This document shows positions 41,467 to 50,661 of a stretch of 64,000 nucleotides of DNA, piece by piece. This stretch comes from Effrenium voratum (Eukaryota; Sar; Dinophyceae; Suessiales; Symbiodiniaceae): positions 1,271,056-1,335,055 of the forward strand of contig CAUJNA010000447.1 of assembly GCA_963377175.1 (NCBI GenBank). The letters are read 5' to 3'. A program made the translations under genes and the position numbers. Under the pieces are notes generated by a model, which was not told the DNA's origin, searched no databases, and worked only from the letters and a program-made list of their open reading frames with translations. Within the stretch, counting starts at the first letter, position 1; every line of letters starts with the position of its first letter.

Positions 41467-41808
41467 CGCTATGCACCGAACCCTCAAGCTGTAATACCAA
41501 CCACGTAGAAAGGTGGTAAATACGGACGAATGCCGTTTATTAAAGCAGATACCCGTGTAAAACGTTTTTTAAGGGAGAAGGAATGATAGTTTACAACAGT
41601 ACTCCTGACAAATGCAGCCTCAAAGCGAAGTGTTTTCCCCCGCTCTCAATAATGCCGGCAATCACGTAAGTATTGCAGTCACACATCAGATCTTGAACCT
41701 CAATTGTGTCTTGAGCCAAATGGCGATCAATGGAACTTGGGAAGCAACACCAACAAGGACCTCAGAACAGCTACCCAATTTCGGCACGGGGCCTAGAGGG
41801 TTTTAACA
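41467..41808 (-). repeat. 5' LTR of the giant element
   Basis: The sense strand begins TGTTAAAACCC at 41,808 and matches the 3' LTR to ...GGTGCATAGCG at 41,467. The gag ATG is about 130 bases further on. I did not recognise a primer-binding site directly after it; a GTTATCAGC stretch about 40 bases on only loosely resembles the initiator-tRNA site used by many copia elements. The outer end cuts into the gag of DIRS-like copy 2. Confidence 0.85.
41709..41725 (-). promoter_or_regulatory. Spliced-leader-like sequence in 5' LTR
   Basis: The element-sense strand reads GATCGCCATTTGGCTCAAG. The dinoflagellate spliced leader ends in CCATTTTGGCTCAAG; this copy lacks one T and matches the rest. It lies in the sense direction, upstream of gag. 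It may be a relic of a trans-spliced transcript that was reverse transcribed, or a chance match. Confidence 0.5.
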
Positions 41809-42968
41809 CCTCTCTACCTTTATATGTAGTGCACCAATCTGCCTTGGGCTTTGGCGATATTTTGGGGCGCAATTGTAGAAGGCTGTGCACATCATTTCTC
41901 ATGTGCGTCAGTTCGTACAAGGCATCATCCAGGGACCATTGCTGCCCCAGAAGGTCGGATATGGCTGCCCAGAGCTTGCGATCGGCCGACACAACCTCTT
42001 GGGTATTCACCGTGCGGGTTCGGATCTGGCTGTGTGAGACACAAATCGGCTATCTTCTTGTCGAAGGCCTTGAGGTTGGACAGGTGCGCTGCTTGGCACA
42101 GGGCTAGGGCATTGCGAAACACTGTCTGGATACGGGTGAGCCACCCCGCTGCCAGCGAGTGGTGCTCCACAGAAACCTCTGGCGTGTCGTCGAAAAAGGC
42201 CTGGCTCAGGAGCTGCAACTCCGAGCGGACCGCTCGGGCTGACTTTGCTTCCATGCGCTCCTGGTATTGCCGTGATGAAAGGCGATATTGCCAGGGCACC
42301 CACTTCAGGGATTGTCCAGGCTTCAGGCCCTCGTGCACGAGGCTCAGAAGGCGGATGGACGGCGTGGTGTCCGCGTCCAGCAGCTCGCCTGGGTAGTTGG
42401 ATTTGAAGGCTTCTATCAGGCTGGACGCGCGTTCGGATGTGAGCTTGGGTGGCAAATGCTCTGCCCAAGATGCGAGTTGATTGGGCTGCACGCATGGCGA
42501 TCCGGAACTGGCGGCTGGTTCGGGAGGCTCTGAGCGCAGGCTGAGCCGATGGCATTCGGCTAGGGCTTTCCTAAGGCGCGCGGCTGCCACACTAGATTCT
42601 GGATCTTCTATGTTGTTGGCTGTCCAGAAGTCCCTGGCAGACAGTATGAAAGGCTGCAGGTCCGCAATGTTGGGGAAGGCAAAGGCGAAGTCCGACGGGC
42701 AGTCGAAACCTCTGGCCAAAACGAGGTCCCGCAGGCCTTCAGGGACCCTGGCTTCTGTCAGGACGTCCTGTAGCCGATCACGATCCATGTGCATCAGTAA
42801 CGAATGCTTGAGGGCGGTTTGAGCGGTGAAAAAAGGAAAGCTGCGAATGTGTACAGTCAGTGCAGATGGCAACACAAGTCTGGCACCTGAGCACTGCTGA
42901 GTTGCCGACCTCGAAAAAGGCGTACCTAAGTGATCGACCCGTGTGCAGTCGGTGGTGCTGTGAGTCAA
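41809..42968 (-). pseudogene. DIRS-like Gag, copy 2, truncated
   Basis: Homologous to the Gag at 15,910-17,157. Shared blocks include 'GFDCPSDFAFAFPNIADL', 'PSIRLLSLVHEGLKPGQS', 'FFDDTPEVSVEHHSLAAGW' and 'ALCQAAHLSNLKAFDKK'. A frame change near 42,020 is followed by 'LLGQQWSLDDALYEL' and 'LLQLRPKIS'. The C-terminal zinc finger is missing because the LTR of the giant element begins at 41,808. The likely start is the ATG near 42,790. Confidence 0.75.
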
Positions 42969-42989
42969 GGCGGCGCATGAGCGTTGATT

Positions 42990-44784
42990 TTAGCACAGCA
43001 CGGCCATACACGCCTTGCGTTTGCAGAGCTGCATGTCAGGGTGAATCTGATGCACCGGGTACGAGCAGTGCTTGAGGTGCAAGCCACAGGATGTCTGTGC
43101 TGAATTGTTGTGAGTGCACCCCCGGGGCACCAGGCGGACGCCAATGGAGTCGACGGCAAGGGTTGGCTCTTGTGTGCAAGGCGAGAGAGTTGGCGAGCCC
43201 ACCGGCTCCTCTGGTGGCTCTTCGTCGGACTCGGCCTCTGAGGATTCCAAGGCGGCTCTTGCCACACCAAGAGCTTCCTCATCTGCATCCAGGGCTGTAG
43301 ACCTTTCGTCCGCACTGCTATACAGCAGGGATGACACCATAGAAGCCTTGTGGGTGCAGTCAGAGCTCAGCTCCGCCATACGCAGGGGCTGGAGACCACC
43401 TCGACCGATGGCTCGGGGGGGTCAGCACCCAACCGTGGAACCGGCCTTTCAGGTTTCACAGGGCAGCCCTCCTAGCCACCTACCGCTTCAGAGCCTCCCG
43501 CCCAGCCTGACCAGATTCCTGTGTCACAGGAAAGTGGACAATTTGCTCTGTCTTCTGGCAAGCTGCGCAGCTGCACTGAGTAAGGCGCATTTAAGGCTGT
43601 GAAGGGTGAACGAAGATGCCTCATGCTGGGTAACCAGCTGACCTCCTTCCGATTTCCACGGCAACTGTATGGCCCAACGAAGGCAAACCAGTGCTTGCAA
43701 ATAGGACATCGGGCGTGAAAGGCTGGGGCATGTGTGAGATTCCAGGTTTGGAACGCAGGGCAAAATGAAATCTGGCACAAATGAGTCTCCCCATTCGGAG
43801 TGGGTGGCGTCAAGGGCTTGACTCAGCAGGGCCAGCCACTTCACTAGCCAGGATGCGCTGATATCCTCACCCCGGAAACCGAAAGGCAAGCAGGCAAAGG
43901 GCTGTCCCTGGCAGGTTGTTTTGGTGGCCCAACATAGGCCCCTGAGTGCCTGTGCAGACAGTGAAAGAGCGGAGGCTGCAATGGGCGCACAAAAGCAGGG
44001 CACCTAGTAGCAGGCCCACAGCGGGCGTGCAAGTGGGGGACACTATGTGTTCCTCCCAGGCTGCAAGAACGGCCAGTGGCAAGGGCAAGGCCTCCCGTCG
44101 ATCGTGTGGTTTGGGGTTGTAGGCGAAAGACTTGATTAAGGGGCTGCTCATCAAGGCTAACAGGCTGGATATTTGCCCAATGCGTGCAAACCAAGACAGT
44201 GCCTTGCTCATCATGACGGCACTGCATTTAAGTGCTGTGCGGTCCTCTGCCTGGGACACATGGCAGCCTGCGATGAAGTCTGACAGGTGGGCCAGGGTAA
44301 GGCTCAGCAAATCACCCACACACTGCTGTACAAAGGCGAGAAAAAGGCGGATGGCACGGAGGTACTGCGACAATGCGCCCCCCGAAAATTTTCGCAGTGA
44401 CGCTTCAATGAGAATCTGAGGGTGCTGCGAGGCTTCCAGGGCTTGCGCTAGCTTGCTGCTAGCGATGCAAGATTTGAGTATCAAAACCCATTCGGCCGCA
44501 CACTTGTCTTTCAGTGGCCTGCAGCTGGGCAGTGGAGGAGGGCTCAGCTGGACGGGTTGGGCCATACGGCCTGGGCATTGTAGGCCTGGTGCCGAACACG
44601 CGGCGTGAGGGCAACACTGTGGGGTGGTGGGCTGAGCAGGGATCGGATCTGATCTGTGCGTTCCTGGCTGAAGTGAGACTGCAAGGCTAGACTGCGTGGC
44701 CAAGGGTTGCAGGGCGGCTTGGGCAGGGGGCAGGAAACAGGGTCTACCCAGGACCTCAGTGGGATGCACTCTGGCACAGGGCAC
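42990..44784 (-). pseudogene. DIRS-like tyrosine recombinase, copy 2
   Basis: The N-terminal part (44,784-43,867) has 'QYLRAIRLFLAFVQQC', 'LSDFIAGCHVSQAEDRTALK' and 'EALPLPLAVLAAWEEHI'. The catalytic part (44,003-43,524) has 'LRGLCWATKTTCQGQPFAC', 'PMSYLQALVCLRWAIQLPW' and the histidine-box region 'SSFTLHSLKCALLSAAAQL'. A last part (43,379-42,990) covers the acidic 'SSEAESDEEPPEEP' and the tail 'CKRKACMAVL', which matches 'CQRKACKAFF' of copy 1. Frameshifts separate the parts. As in copy 1, Gag follows directly. Confidence 0.7.
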
Positions 44785-45409
44785 CCTGGTCTTAGATTAG
44801 CTATTGAAAGCCTAGGGCAAGGAGGAAGTGTTGCGTGGCTCCGCAGTTGAAAGCGGAGATCGCTCACAGAGGCGCGCAAGGGGCAAGGCCTGGACCGATT
44901 GCCGTGATCCTTGCCTGAGGGCCAGCTAAGCTCTGGGTGGGCCTTGGCAGTCGTTCCTGGCGATATGAAGTCAGAGGCAGTAGCCGGGCGTACGTCTGGA
45001 GGGCCTGACCACTGGTTTGGGCATAGGGCAGGGCAGTTTGCATCCATCTCGTCGGAAAGGCCATCGGGGGAGAATGAAAACGCTCGCCCCCAAAACTGTT
45101 TGTTGCGATAAGGCATCGAGCCTGACTGCAGTGCTGGTCAAGGTCGAGGCAAATGCACTAGCGATGCATCTGAGGTGTTGACTCGAAAGCTGGCAGTGTA
45201 CCTGCGCTTGTTGTGGCGGAGCACCACAAGGCCAGGCCGTTTTCTTGCATTTGCTGCATGCGGAGCGGGTTGCAAGGAGGGCCAACGCACTGCGCAGGTG
45301 GCTTGGGTAAGGCGATGGGTAGCAAACAAGGCTAATGCGTAAACAGGCACAGAGCGCACTGCGCAGCCCTCCTAAAGCTGAGTTGCGCGTGCATGCACAG
45401 GGCAAGGCA
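44785..45409 (-). other. Unassigned stretch before recombinase, copy 2
   Basis: Open frames exist on the minus strand (for example 45,549-44,971), but none has a recognisable domain. The text is rich in Pro, Cys and Arg. It may be a decayed N-terminal part of the recombinase ORF. Confidence 0.35.
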
Positions 45410-46555
45410 TCAATACATGGCCACGTTGGGCTGCATGGACTCATAGCACCGGCTGCAATAGTGCGAAGTGTGCGTGTCCTCAACCAAAGGCATCCGGTCA
45501 TTGATGATGCGGCCGCAGGCGGAGTGGAAGGGATAGGGCGATGATGCACAAGGCAATGCGCAGCACACGCGGGACTGGTCGTCCAGGTACCAGGCTTTGG
45601 CGACCCCCCCCACTCGCGCTGCCTTCATAGTGCAGGGCAGTCGCATGGCCGGAATTTGCGCACACTGCTCCAGTTGGGCTATGGCGCGTGTGTTCTCCTG
45701 CGGCTGGGAGGGCTTTGGCCAGGGCTGCGCGGGCTTACGATAAAACTGCCGCTCATTGCGTTTCCAGCAGGAGTCAATGCTGAAGGCGTGATGGTCTTCG
45801 TCAATGCGCGTAGCGCACGTGGGAGGGCAACCGAAAGGCAAGTCATAGAAGTTCATCCACCAGCTGCCGTCCCACGCGTACAAAGGCGTGTCCGGCGCAA
45901 GGCCCAAGCGCTGCAGGTCAGGCTTGGGTTCGTGGAACCCGGAGGAAGGCTGAGGAGGCCAGGCGCAAGGCGGGTTCAAGGCTGCTCTGGGTGGGGGCCC
46001 GGGCGGAGGCCTCTGCGGCTCCGAAGGCAAAGGCCTTGGCTTGGGAGCCGCCTTGAGGATCACCTCAGGCTTAGCCGGCAAGGCATCGTCCGGCAAACCT
46101 GGAGCGTCCGGCCATTGCGTACTGGGCGGCGAAGGGCGAGGCTTTGGAGCCTCAGTTGAGGCAGCCTCGGGCTTGGCCGGCAATGCGTCCTGGGAAGGCA
46201 CTGGTGCAGGCGTAGAGTCTGCCGGCGGCAGCTCTGGTGCGAGCTGGTCGGCCCAAGGCTTTTCGTCTTTATCGCAGGGCTGATACAAGAAGTTCTCTGC
46301 CCTGGCAGGGTCGAGGAGCGGCACCAAGGGCGGCTCTTCAGTGCAAGGCTCAGGTAGGTCTTGAGTAGACGCCCCTTCGGGCGGCAGTGTTGAGGATTCA
46401 TCCGTGGGAAGGGCGGCCTCTGGCAAAGGCGACGAGGATCGCGAGGCCGTGCGTTCCCGCAAGGCTGCAAGCATGGCGGTCAGGGCTGCCTGGTTCTCTT
46501 CCGTCATGCTGGAGACAATGCCCATCAGGTCCGAGGAAGGCACTTGGTCCGACAT
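45410..46555 (-). CDS. Proline-rich unassigned ORF of DIRS-like copy 2
   Basis: The frame is open from 46,990, but the ATG at 46,555 ('MSDQVPSSDLMGIVSSMTEE') gives a cleaner start and about 381 residues. The middle is rich in Pro, Ala, Glu and Lys with an imperfect internal repeat ('DALPAKPE' twice, each followed by 'APKPRP'). The C-terminal third is more ordered and Cys/Trp-rich ('WDGSWWMNFYDLPFGCPP', 'YLDDQSRVCCALPC', 'HYCSRCYESMQPN'), suggesting a small metal-binding domain. If the upstream frame were used, it would add a hydrophobic, signal-like segment ('SVWLALGLTLALISPVAQ'). No family is recognised. Confidence 0.5.
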   Translation of the reverse strand: MSDQVPSSDLMGIVSSMTEENQAALTAMLAALRERTASRSSSPLPEAALPTDESSTLPPEGASTQDLPEPCTEEPPLVPLLDPARAENFLYQPCDKDEKPWADQLAPELPPADSTPAPVPSQDALPAKPEAASTEAPKPRPSPPSTQWPDAPGLPDDALPAKPEVILKAAPKPRPLPSEPQRPPPGPPPRAALNPPCAWPPQPSSGFHEPKPDLQRLGLAPDTPLYAWDGSWWMNFYDLPFGCPPTCATRIDEDHHAFSIDSCWKRNERQFYRKPAQPWPKPSQPQENTRAIAQLEQCAQIPAMRLPCTMKAARVGGVAKAWYLDDQSRVCCALPCASSPYPFHSACGRIINDRMPLVEDTHTSHYCSRCYESMQPNVAMY

Positions 46556-46859
46556 GCTCAAGGCGAGTGAATGGGGCCGAGCAGGAGTGGGCGCGTTGCA
46601 CACTGCTGAAATGGCTGCAAAGCACAAGTCTGATGTTGCAAAACGGATGCGCACACGGCAAAAATGCTTGGGGCACGTGATGACAAGGCTGCTGGAGAGC
46701 CGGCGCGGGCCTGTCATCCGCCGAATGCACAAAGGTACTAAGATGAAGGCATGGTTGTAGCACGGCTGTGAAGATGAGGCCACGGCAGTGAATGCCTGAG
46801 TCCGCTGAGCGACAGGGCTTATTAGAGCGAGTGTCAAGCCGAGCGCGAGCCACACACTT

Positions 46860-47501
46860 TTAAAACTGTGAGCATGACGTGAGGTCCACAGGTTCGTGAG
46901 AGTGCGTCTCCCTAGCTGGCAGTGCGGGTATCGCGGGCTGCATACGCACGAGGATGAGTTCAAGGTCTTCAAGGCAAGACAAAACCGCATTCAGAAGGCG
47001 GGTTGTCTTAGGGCCAACACGTGCGTGCAAGAGTGAAACTAAGGCTGACTCGGAGTGCTCGTGCCAGCGATGCTGAATTGCAAAGCGCCTGAAATTAGGG
47101 TCGCAGGCGGCCGTCAGGAGGCCCCTGGCTGAAAGGCTTGTTGTTTGAGTCAAGAAACATGATGTAGGCTTGTGCCAGTCAAAGGCGGAGGCAAACGAAG
47201 CCAGGCTGTCCACGGTGAAAGTCTGGCCCTGATTGGCATATGCAATGGCAAAGGTACACAGTGTCAAAAGGCGGGCGATATGCAAAGAGCCCTCGTGAAG
47301 GCCAATGCGCAAAATGATGAATTCCAGGTAACGACGAAGGTGACTCAGCAGGGCCAGTTTGCTTTGCCTGGCAAAGAACGAGTCTGTCCAGCAGGCAAGC
47401 AGGCTAATCCATTGCTCCACCAATTCATTGCACGGCTGAATCTCGTGGGGTGAAAGCGCCATTACGGCGTACTGGGCGAAATGGCTATGGTGTACAGGCA
47501 C
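46860..47501 (-). CDS. Unassigned 213-residue ORF of DIRS-like copy 2
   Basis: An open frame with a balanced, helical-looking composition ('LVEQWISLLACWTDSFFA', 'LLSHLRRYLEFIILRIGLHE', 'LLNAVLSCLEDLELILVRM'). No domain is recognised. It lies between the repeat-rich head and the proline-rich ORF, and is read in the same direction as the recombinase. It may be an early gene of this element or a decayed segment. Confidence 0.45.
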   Translation of the reverse strand: MPVHHSHFAQYAVMALSPHEIQPCNELVEQWISLLACWTDSFFARQSKLALLSHLRRYLEFIILRIGLHEGSLHIARLLTLCTFAIAYANQGQTFTVDSLASFASAFDWHKPTSCFLTQTTSLSARGLLTAACDPNFRRFAIQHRWHEHSESALVSLLHARVGPKTTRLLNAVLSCLEDLELILVRMQPAIPALPARETHSHEPVDLTSCSQF

Positions 47502-47654
47502 ATTGAAGTGAGCGCTGAGGGCAGGGAAATGCTAGGTTCCTGGCTGGTTGCATTGACCTGGCGGCAAAGAGCCGGTGTGTTGACCCTAATGCGAGTCCAA
47601 TGTGCAAGTGTGTAGCAGGCACACTGTGGTACTTTTAGCAAGAGTAGTGCCCCA

Positions 47655-48005
47655 TCATGCGAGGGCGTGGTACGCAAAGGCCGCCCAGTGCTGTACAGAG
47701 TCCAAAATGCATGACAATGCACGAGTGCCCTCGATCAGGGTGAGGGCCACAAGGCAAACGGCAATGATGTGGCAGAAGAGCTTAATGCGCAAAAGGACTG
47801 TGTAGAACTCGTCGAGCATGACTTCAAGGTCTAAGTAGCTTCTGGCTAATGTGGTGTGGATGGCGTCTAAAGTGTCGCCGTCACACTCCATGGCACAAAG
47901 GGCAAGGCGTTGGAATGGAGGGTGAAAGAATGCTTGCAACCGACGTAAATTAACATTTAGCGGAAATGCAAGTGCGCATGCAAACACCATGCATGGTGTA
48001 CACAA
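47655..48005 (-). CDS. Small ORF with one hydrophobic segment
   Basis: A 116-codon frame with a Cys-containing hydrophobic N-terminus and a second hydrophobic stretch ('LFCHIIAVCLVALTLIEG'), so possibly a membrane protein. No family is recognised. It might be an extension or fragment of the neighbouring small ORFs. Confidence 0.35.
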   Translation of the reverse strand: MCTPCMVFACALAFPLNVNLRRLQAFFHPPFQRLALCAMECDGDTLDAIHTTLARSYLDLEVMLDEFYTVLLRIKLFCHIIAVCLVALTLIEGTRALSCILDSVQHWAAFAYHALA

Positions 48006-48030
48006 ATTTCTAGGCCTGGAGAGCAGGGCT

Positions 48031-48410
48031 TTTGTGGAGGTCCTGGAGGAACCTCAGTTGCCAAGGGCTTGCGGCGCAGGGCAACGGCCCCGAAGAAAGC
48101 AAAACCAGAGCGAACTCATGCTTGCATGGTCTGTTGCATAACCGGGGTCATGAATGATTAACCTGATCGCAGGACTTGGAGAGGTCCTTTGGGGGCCTCA
48201 ATTGCCAAGGGCTCGCGGCGCAAGGCAACAACCCCGGAGGGATGCAATTTAAGAACGGACTCAAGAATGCATGACTGCGGTCATGAATGAAGGCACTGCG
48301 CCTTGTGGAGGTCCCGGAGGAGCCTCAATTGCCAAGGGCTCGCGGCGCAAGGCAGCAACCCCGGAGGGTCGAGATTCAAGAGCGGACTCAAGAATGCATG
48401 ACTGTAAGAC
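48031..48410 (+). repeat. Three tandem copies of a 127-144 base unit
   Basis: The core CCAAGGGCTCGCGGCGCAAG followed by CAACCCCGGAGG occurs three times (starting near 48,031, 48,175 and 48,302), each followed by GGACTCAAGAATGCATGACT or a variant. The last two copies are closest to each other. They lie near the R2 repeat at the head of DIRS-like copy 2 and overlap a small minus-strand ORF. Confidence 0.85.
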
Positions 48411-48629
48411 ATCGCGCCGTGCCAAGTGGTGGCACTGCCGATGGTGAAACACCTTGCGTTTTGGCAGGATGTACACAGTATCGGGGCGGCACGAAGGCTG
48501 GGAGTCAAAGGACCCAAAGAGGGCCTTGCTGCACTGGCGTAGCAGCCACCAGATGGCAAGGCAGGGGAAGCCGGACACAAGGGCTGTGTAAACGGCGAGG
48601 CACATTCCGAAACACAGCAAGGCGTCCAT
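48261..48629 (-). CDS. Small ORF with membrane segment and His/Cys motif
   Basis: A 122-codon frame. It starts with a hydrophobic segment ('MCLAVYTALVSGFPCLAIWW') and then has 'YILPKRKVFHHRQCHHLAR', which recalls the short Cys/His motif of Ada-type metal-binding domains. The C-terminal part is simply the tandem repeat read as protein. Real coding status is uncertain. Confidence 0.35.
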   Translation of the reverse strand: MDALLCFGMCLAVYTALVSGFPCLAIWWLLRQCSKALFGSFDSQPSCRPDTVYILPKRKVFHHRQCHHLARRDVLQSCILESALESRPSGVAALRREPLAIEAPPGPPQGAVPSFMTAVMHS

Positions 48630-48660
48630 GGCGGCGTTTGTTTCGAAATGAAACCGCAGG

Positions 48661-48746
48661 TTTGGGTCAAGGCTAGGAGCAAAACGGCCAACGCATAGTT
48701 CGATTCACCACATGCCCTAAACACAAGGGAAAAGAAACCCTAAGCG
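48661..48746 (+). repeat. Repeat R2, right copy
   Basis: Copy of 12,741-12,826. It lies at the head of DIRS-like copy 2 (read on the minus strand), while the left copy lies next to the inverted RNase H remnant, which is also read on the minus strand. Confidence 0.8.
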
Positions 48747-48885
48747 CTCCTCATCCTTACCAACCGTGGGGACATCAGTTCGTGCTTGCAGCGCCAATTT
48801 CGGGCTGCGACGGCCCCAAGCTGGGTCTTGCGGACGTCCTTTCCGCCACGGGTAGCCCTCTGCGCTCCCCTGAGGTTGGCAGGCG

Positions 48886-49910
48886 TTGCGCGCACATGAT
48901 CTAGGTCAAGACGGGTGTGAGGCTCGGGGGCAACTGCCCATGCCTGTGTCTGGCAGCAGTCGGCTGTGGGCTTCATGTCCAATGGTGAGGAGGCTGATGC
49001 CCGTGATACCACATTTGCTTGGTTTGCTTCGAAGCATTGCAAATTCCCTCGCCTCAATTTGTGGTGAAGCTTTTCGGGTTAGCCACACCCTGCAATGGCC
49101 GGACGTGGCCAAGCCTGAGGTTTGGCTGCGGCAGATCTATCACGCGGTCGTCTCGGATTGGGATGAGGCCTGGAAGAGTACGGACTTCCGGCGTGCCTAG
49201 GACAGTACCCATAAGTTTAAGCTCGGCATCACCACCACCCGTGGGCTTGTAAGGGCTGTGCTACATGCACGCAAGGGGGTGTCACGCCAGAAGTGTTATC
49301 TGCATAAACTTTGTACTTGCCTGTCCCTCTGTTATTGTTGGGCCTCCCGCAAGATCATCTCTTGCACGGCTTGCAGTCTTTCAGCGCGGAGTTGCACATG
49401 CTGGCTCGCCCGGGCGGGGTCCCGCTGCAGGGACCTCGTACCCATTTCAGCCGCACCACTGATTTCGCTAACCAGCAGTTGATTTTCCTGCGACTTAAGC
49501 TAAAACTGCCCCTCACCGCATCGGCGGTGGCGCCAAGTACCACGGCCATTGCTTAGCCAACTCTGGACGCCTTACGTGCTTACGTTGCCCCCCCGGCACG
49601 CCACGCCTGGGTTGGTTGTAGTGATGTCACTGGGGCGGCTGCGAATTATGTCGAGCAAATGGGAGAGGCCCTCGCGGCAGCCAGAGCTGATTGGCCAGCT
49701 AAGCTTGACATCTTGTCCCTGGGGCTCCAGATAGGAGTCGCTCAGCCGAGTTGGGAAGTCGCAAGCAAACTGCAGCACATTGCCCACGCGACACCTCCCA
49801 CCCACTTGCCGGTTGAGCTCGGTGAGTCCTTTTCCGGGGATGGACGAAGCCAGTGGCACAGCATGTCTGCCTTGTTTGGCATTATGAGCTACCCTTCTCT
49901 GCGCCACTAG
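48886..49910 (+). other. Unassigned plus-strand coding-like remnants
   Basis: Several consecutive frames look like decayed protein. One is 'LQWPDVAKPEVWLRQIYHAV' up to a stop at 49,200. Another, from about 49,560, reads 'YVEQMGEALAAARADWPAKL' and 'GVAQPSWEVASKLQHIAHAT' and stops where the SINE begins. I do not recognise the family. It could be an ORF1-like or gag-like piece. Confidence 0.35.
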
Positions 49911-50456
49911 TAGTAAGGAACATAGGCTTATTGCACCCTAATTATTTGCGTTTTTTTGCCGAAAACCCCGCCAAAACAGCTAAATTTTGAACCGGCTGAA
50001 CTCGTCACCACTGATGTCACCACTATGTCGCCGCTCCCTTTTGGGCCGAAAAAGTGCTCAAAACGGCAAACTTCCCGAATTCCCGAAAAGCTCGTTTTTC
50101 CTGTCAGACGGCAAGTGAGGTGCCGATTTGCTTGTTTTCGGCCGAAAACAGAAAACAGGCTCCAGACGCGTACGCTGCTCTCGATTTCCGTTTGCGGCCC
50201 GAAAAAGCTGCCAAGATCATCCCGCTGAGCTTGTCACCGTTTGTCACCGCTACGTCACTGCTCTCTTTTGGCCTGCCGAACGTCCTGAGAGACTTCCAAG
50301 GCTCAAAATCTTGGCAATATTGTGTCAATATTGAATCGGCTTGAAACAATTTTGGTTCATTAATGGGCAAAGGTTGCCCGGTCGTTGGGTTTCGCGCCGG
50401 GATTCGAGCCCCAGACCAGGGTGGTGCAGAGATTGCGCTTAACCACTGAGCCAAGG
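49908..50456 (-). mobile_element. tRNA-derived SINE-like repeat, copy 2
   Basis: On the minus strand an A box TGGCTCAGTGG (50,443-50,453) and a near-consensus B box GGCTCGAATCC (50,400-50,410) lie 32 bases apart, as in a tRNA gene. The body then runs about 490 bases to TTCCTTACTACTAG. It shares its end and internal blocks with 21,237-21,760. The head is a tRNA pseudogene rather than a functional tRNA. Confidence 0.7.
50388..50456 (-). ncRNA. tRNA-like Pol III head of SINE copy 2
   Basis: The sequence starts CCTTGGCTCAGTGGTTAAGC and ends with a T-arm-like CTGGGGCTCGAATCCCGG. The acceptor stem does not pair convincingly, and I could not assign an anticodon, so I do not call a working tRNA. Confidence 0.55.
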
Positions 50457-50661
50457 GTGTTTTTTTCTCAGAGCATTTAGACGCCTGCAATTCAAGTGTC
50501 CTTGCACTCGCAACCGAATAAGTGTTTCATGCTTTGTTCACATGACACTCAACTCAGCTTCATGCAAAGGTCTGTACTCAACTCCATGCAACTCAGCGTT
50601 CGCTATCCGAGAAAGCGTTTCAAACACATGAGTGGTTCATCATTATGATTAGCACCCCGCC

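Larger units (their letters stand above)
23742..41808 (-). mobile_element. 18 kb Ty1/copia-type LTR retrotransposon with accessory genes
   Basis: Two direct repeats, 41,467-41,808 (342 bases) and 23,742-24,056 (315 bases), enclose one set of minus-strand ORFs. The order is Gag (41,335-37,337), protease end and integrase (37,340-35,860), connector (35,657-34,935), then RT, RNase H and a methyltransferase-like domain (34,805-31,617). A further ORF (31,304-30,450) and two long accessory frames (30,198-24,686) follow. The integrase-before-RT order is that of copia. The element begins TGTTAAAACC and a purine tract precedes the 3' repeat. It is about three times the size of a typical copia element. 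No target-site duplication is visible, and the two outer flanks belong to different sequences. Confidence 0.85.

Noticed and set aside
42288..46760. Plus-strand frames opposite the DIRS-like copy 2 genes
   Set aside because: They are shadows of the minus-strand YR, Gag and proline-rich ORFs, which carry the recognisable motifs.
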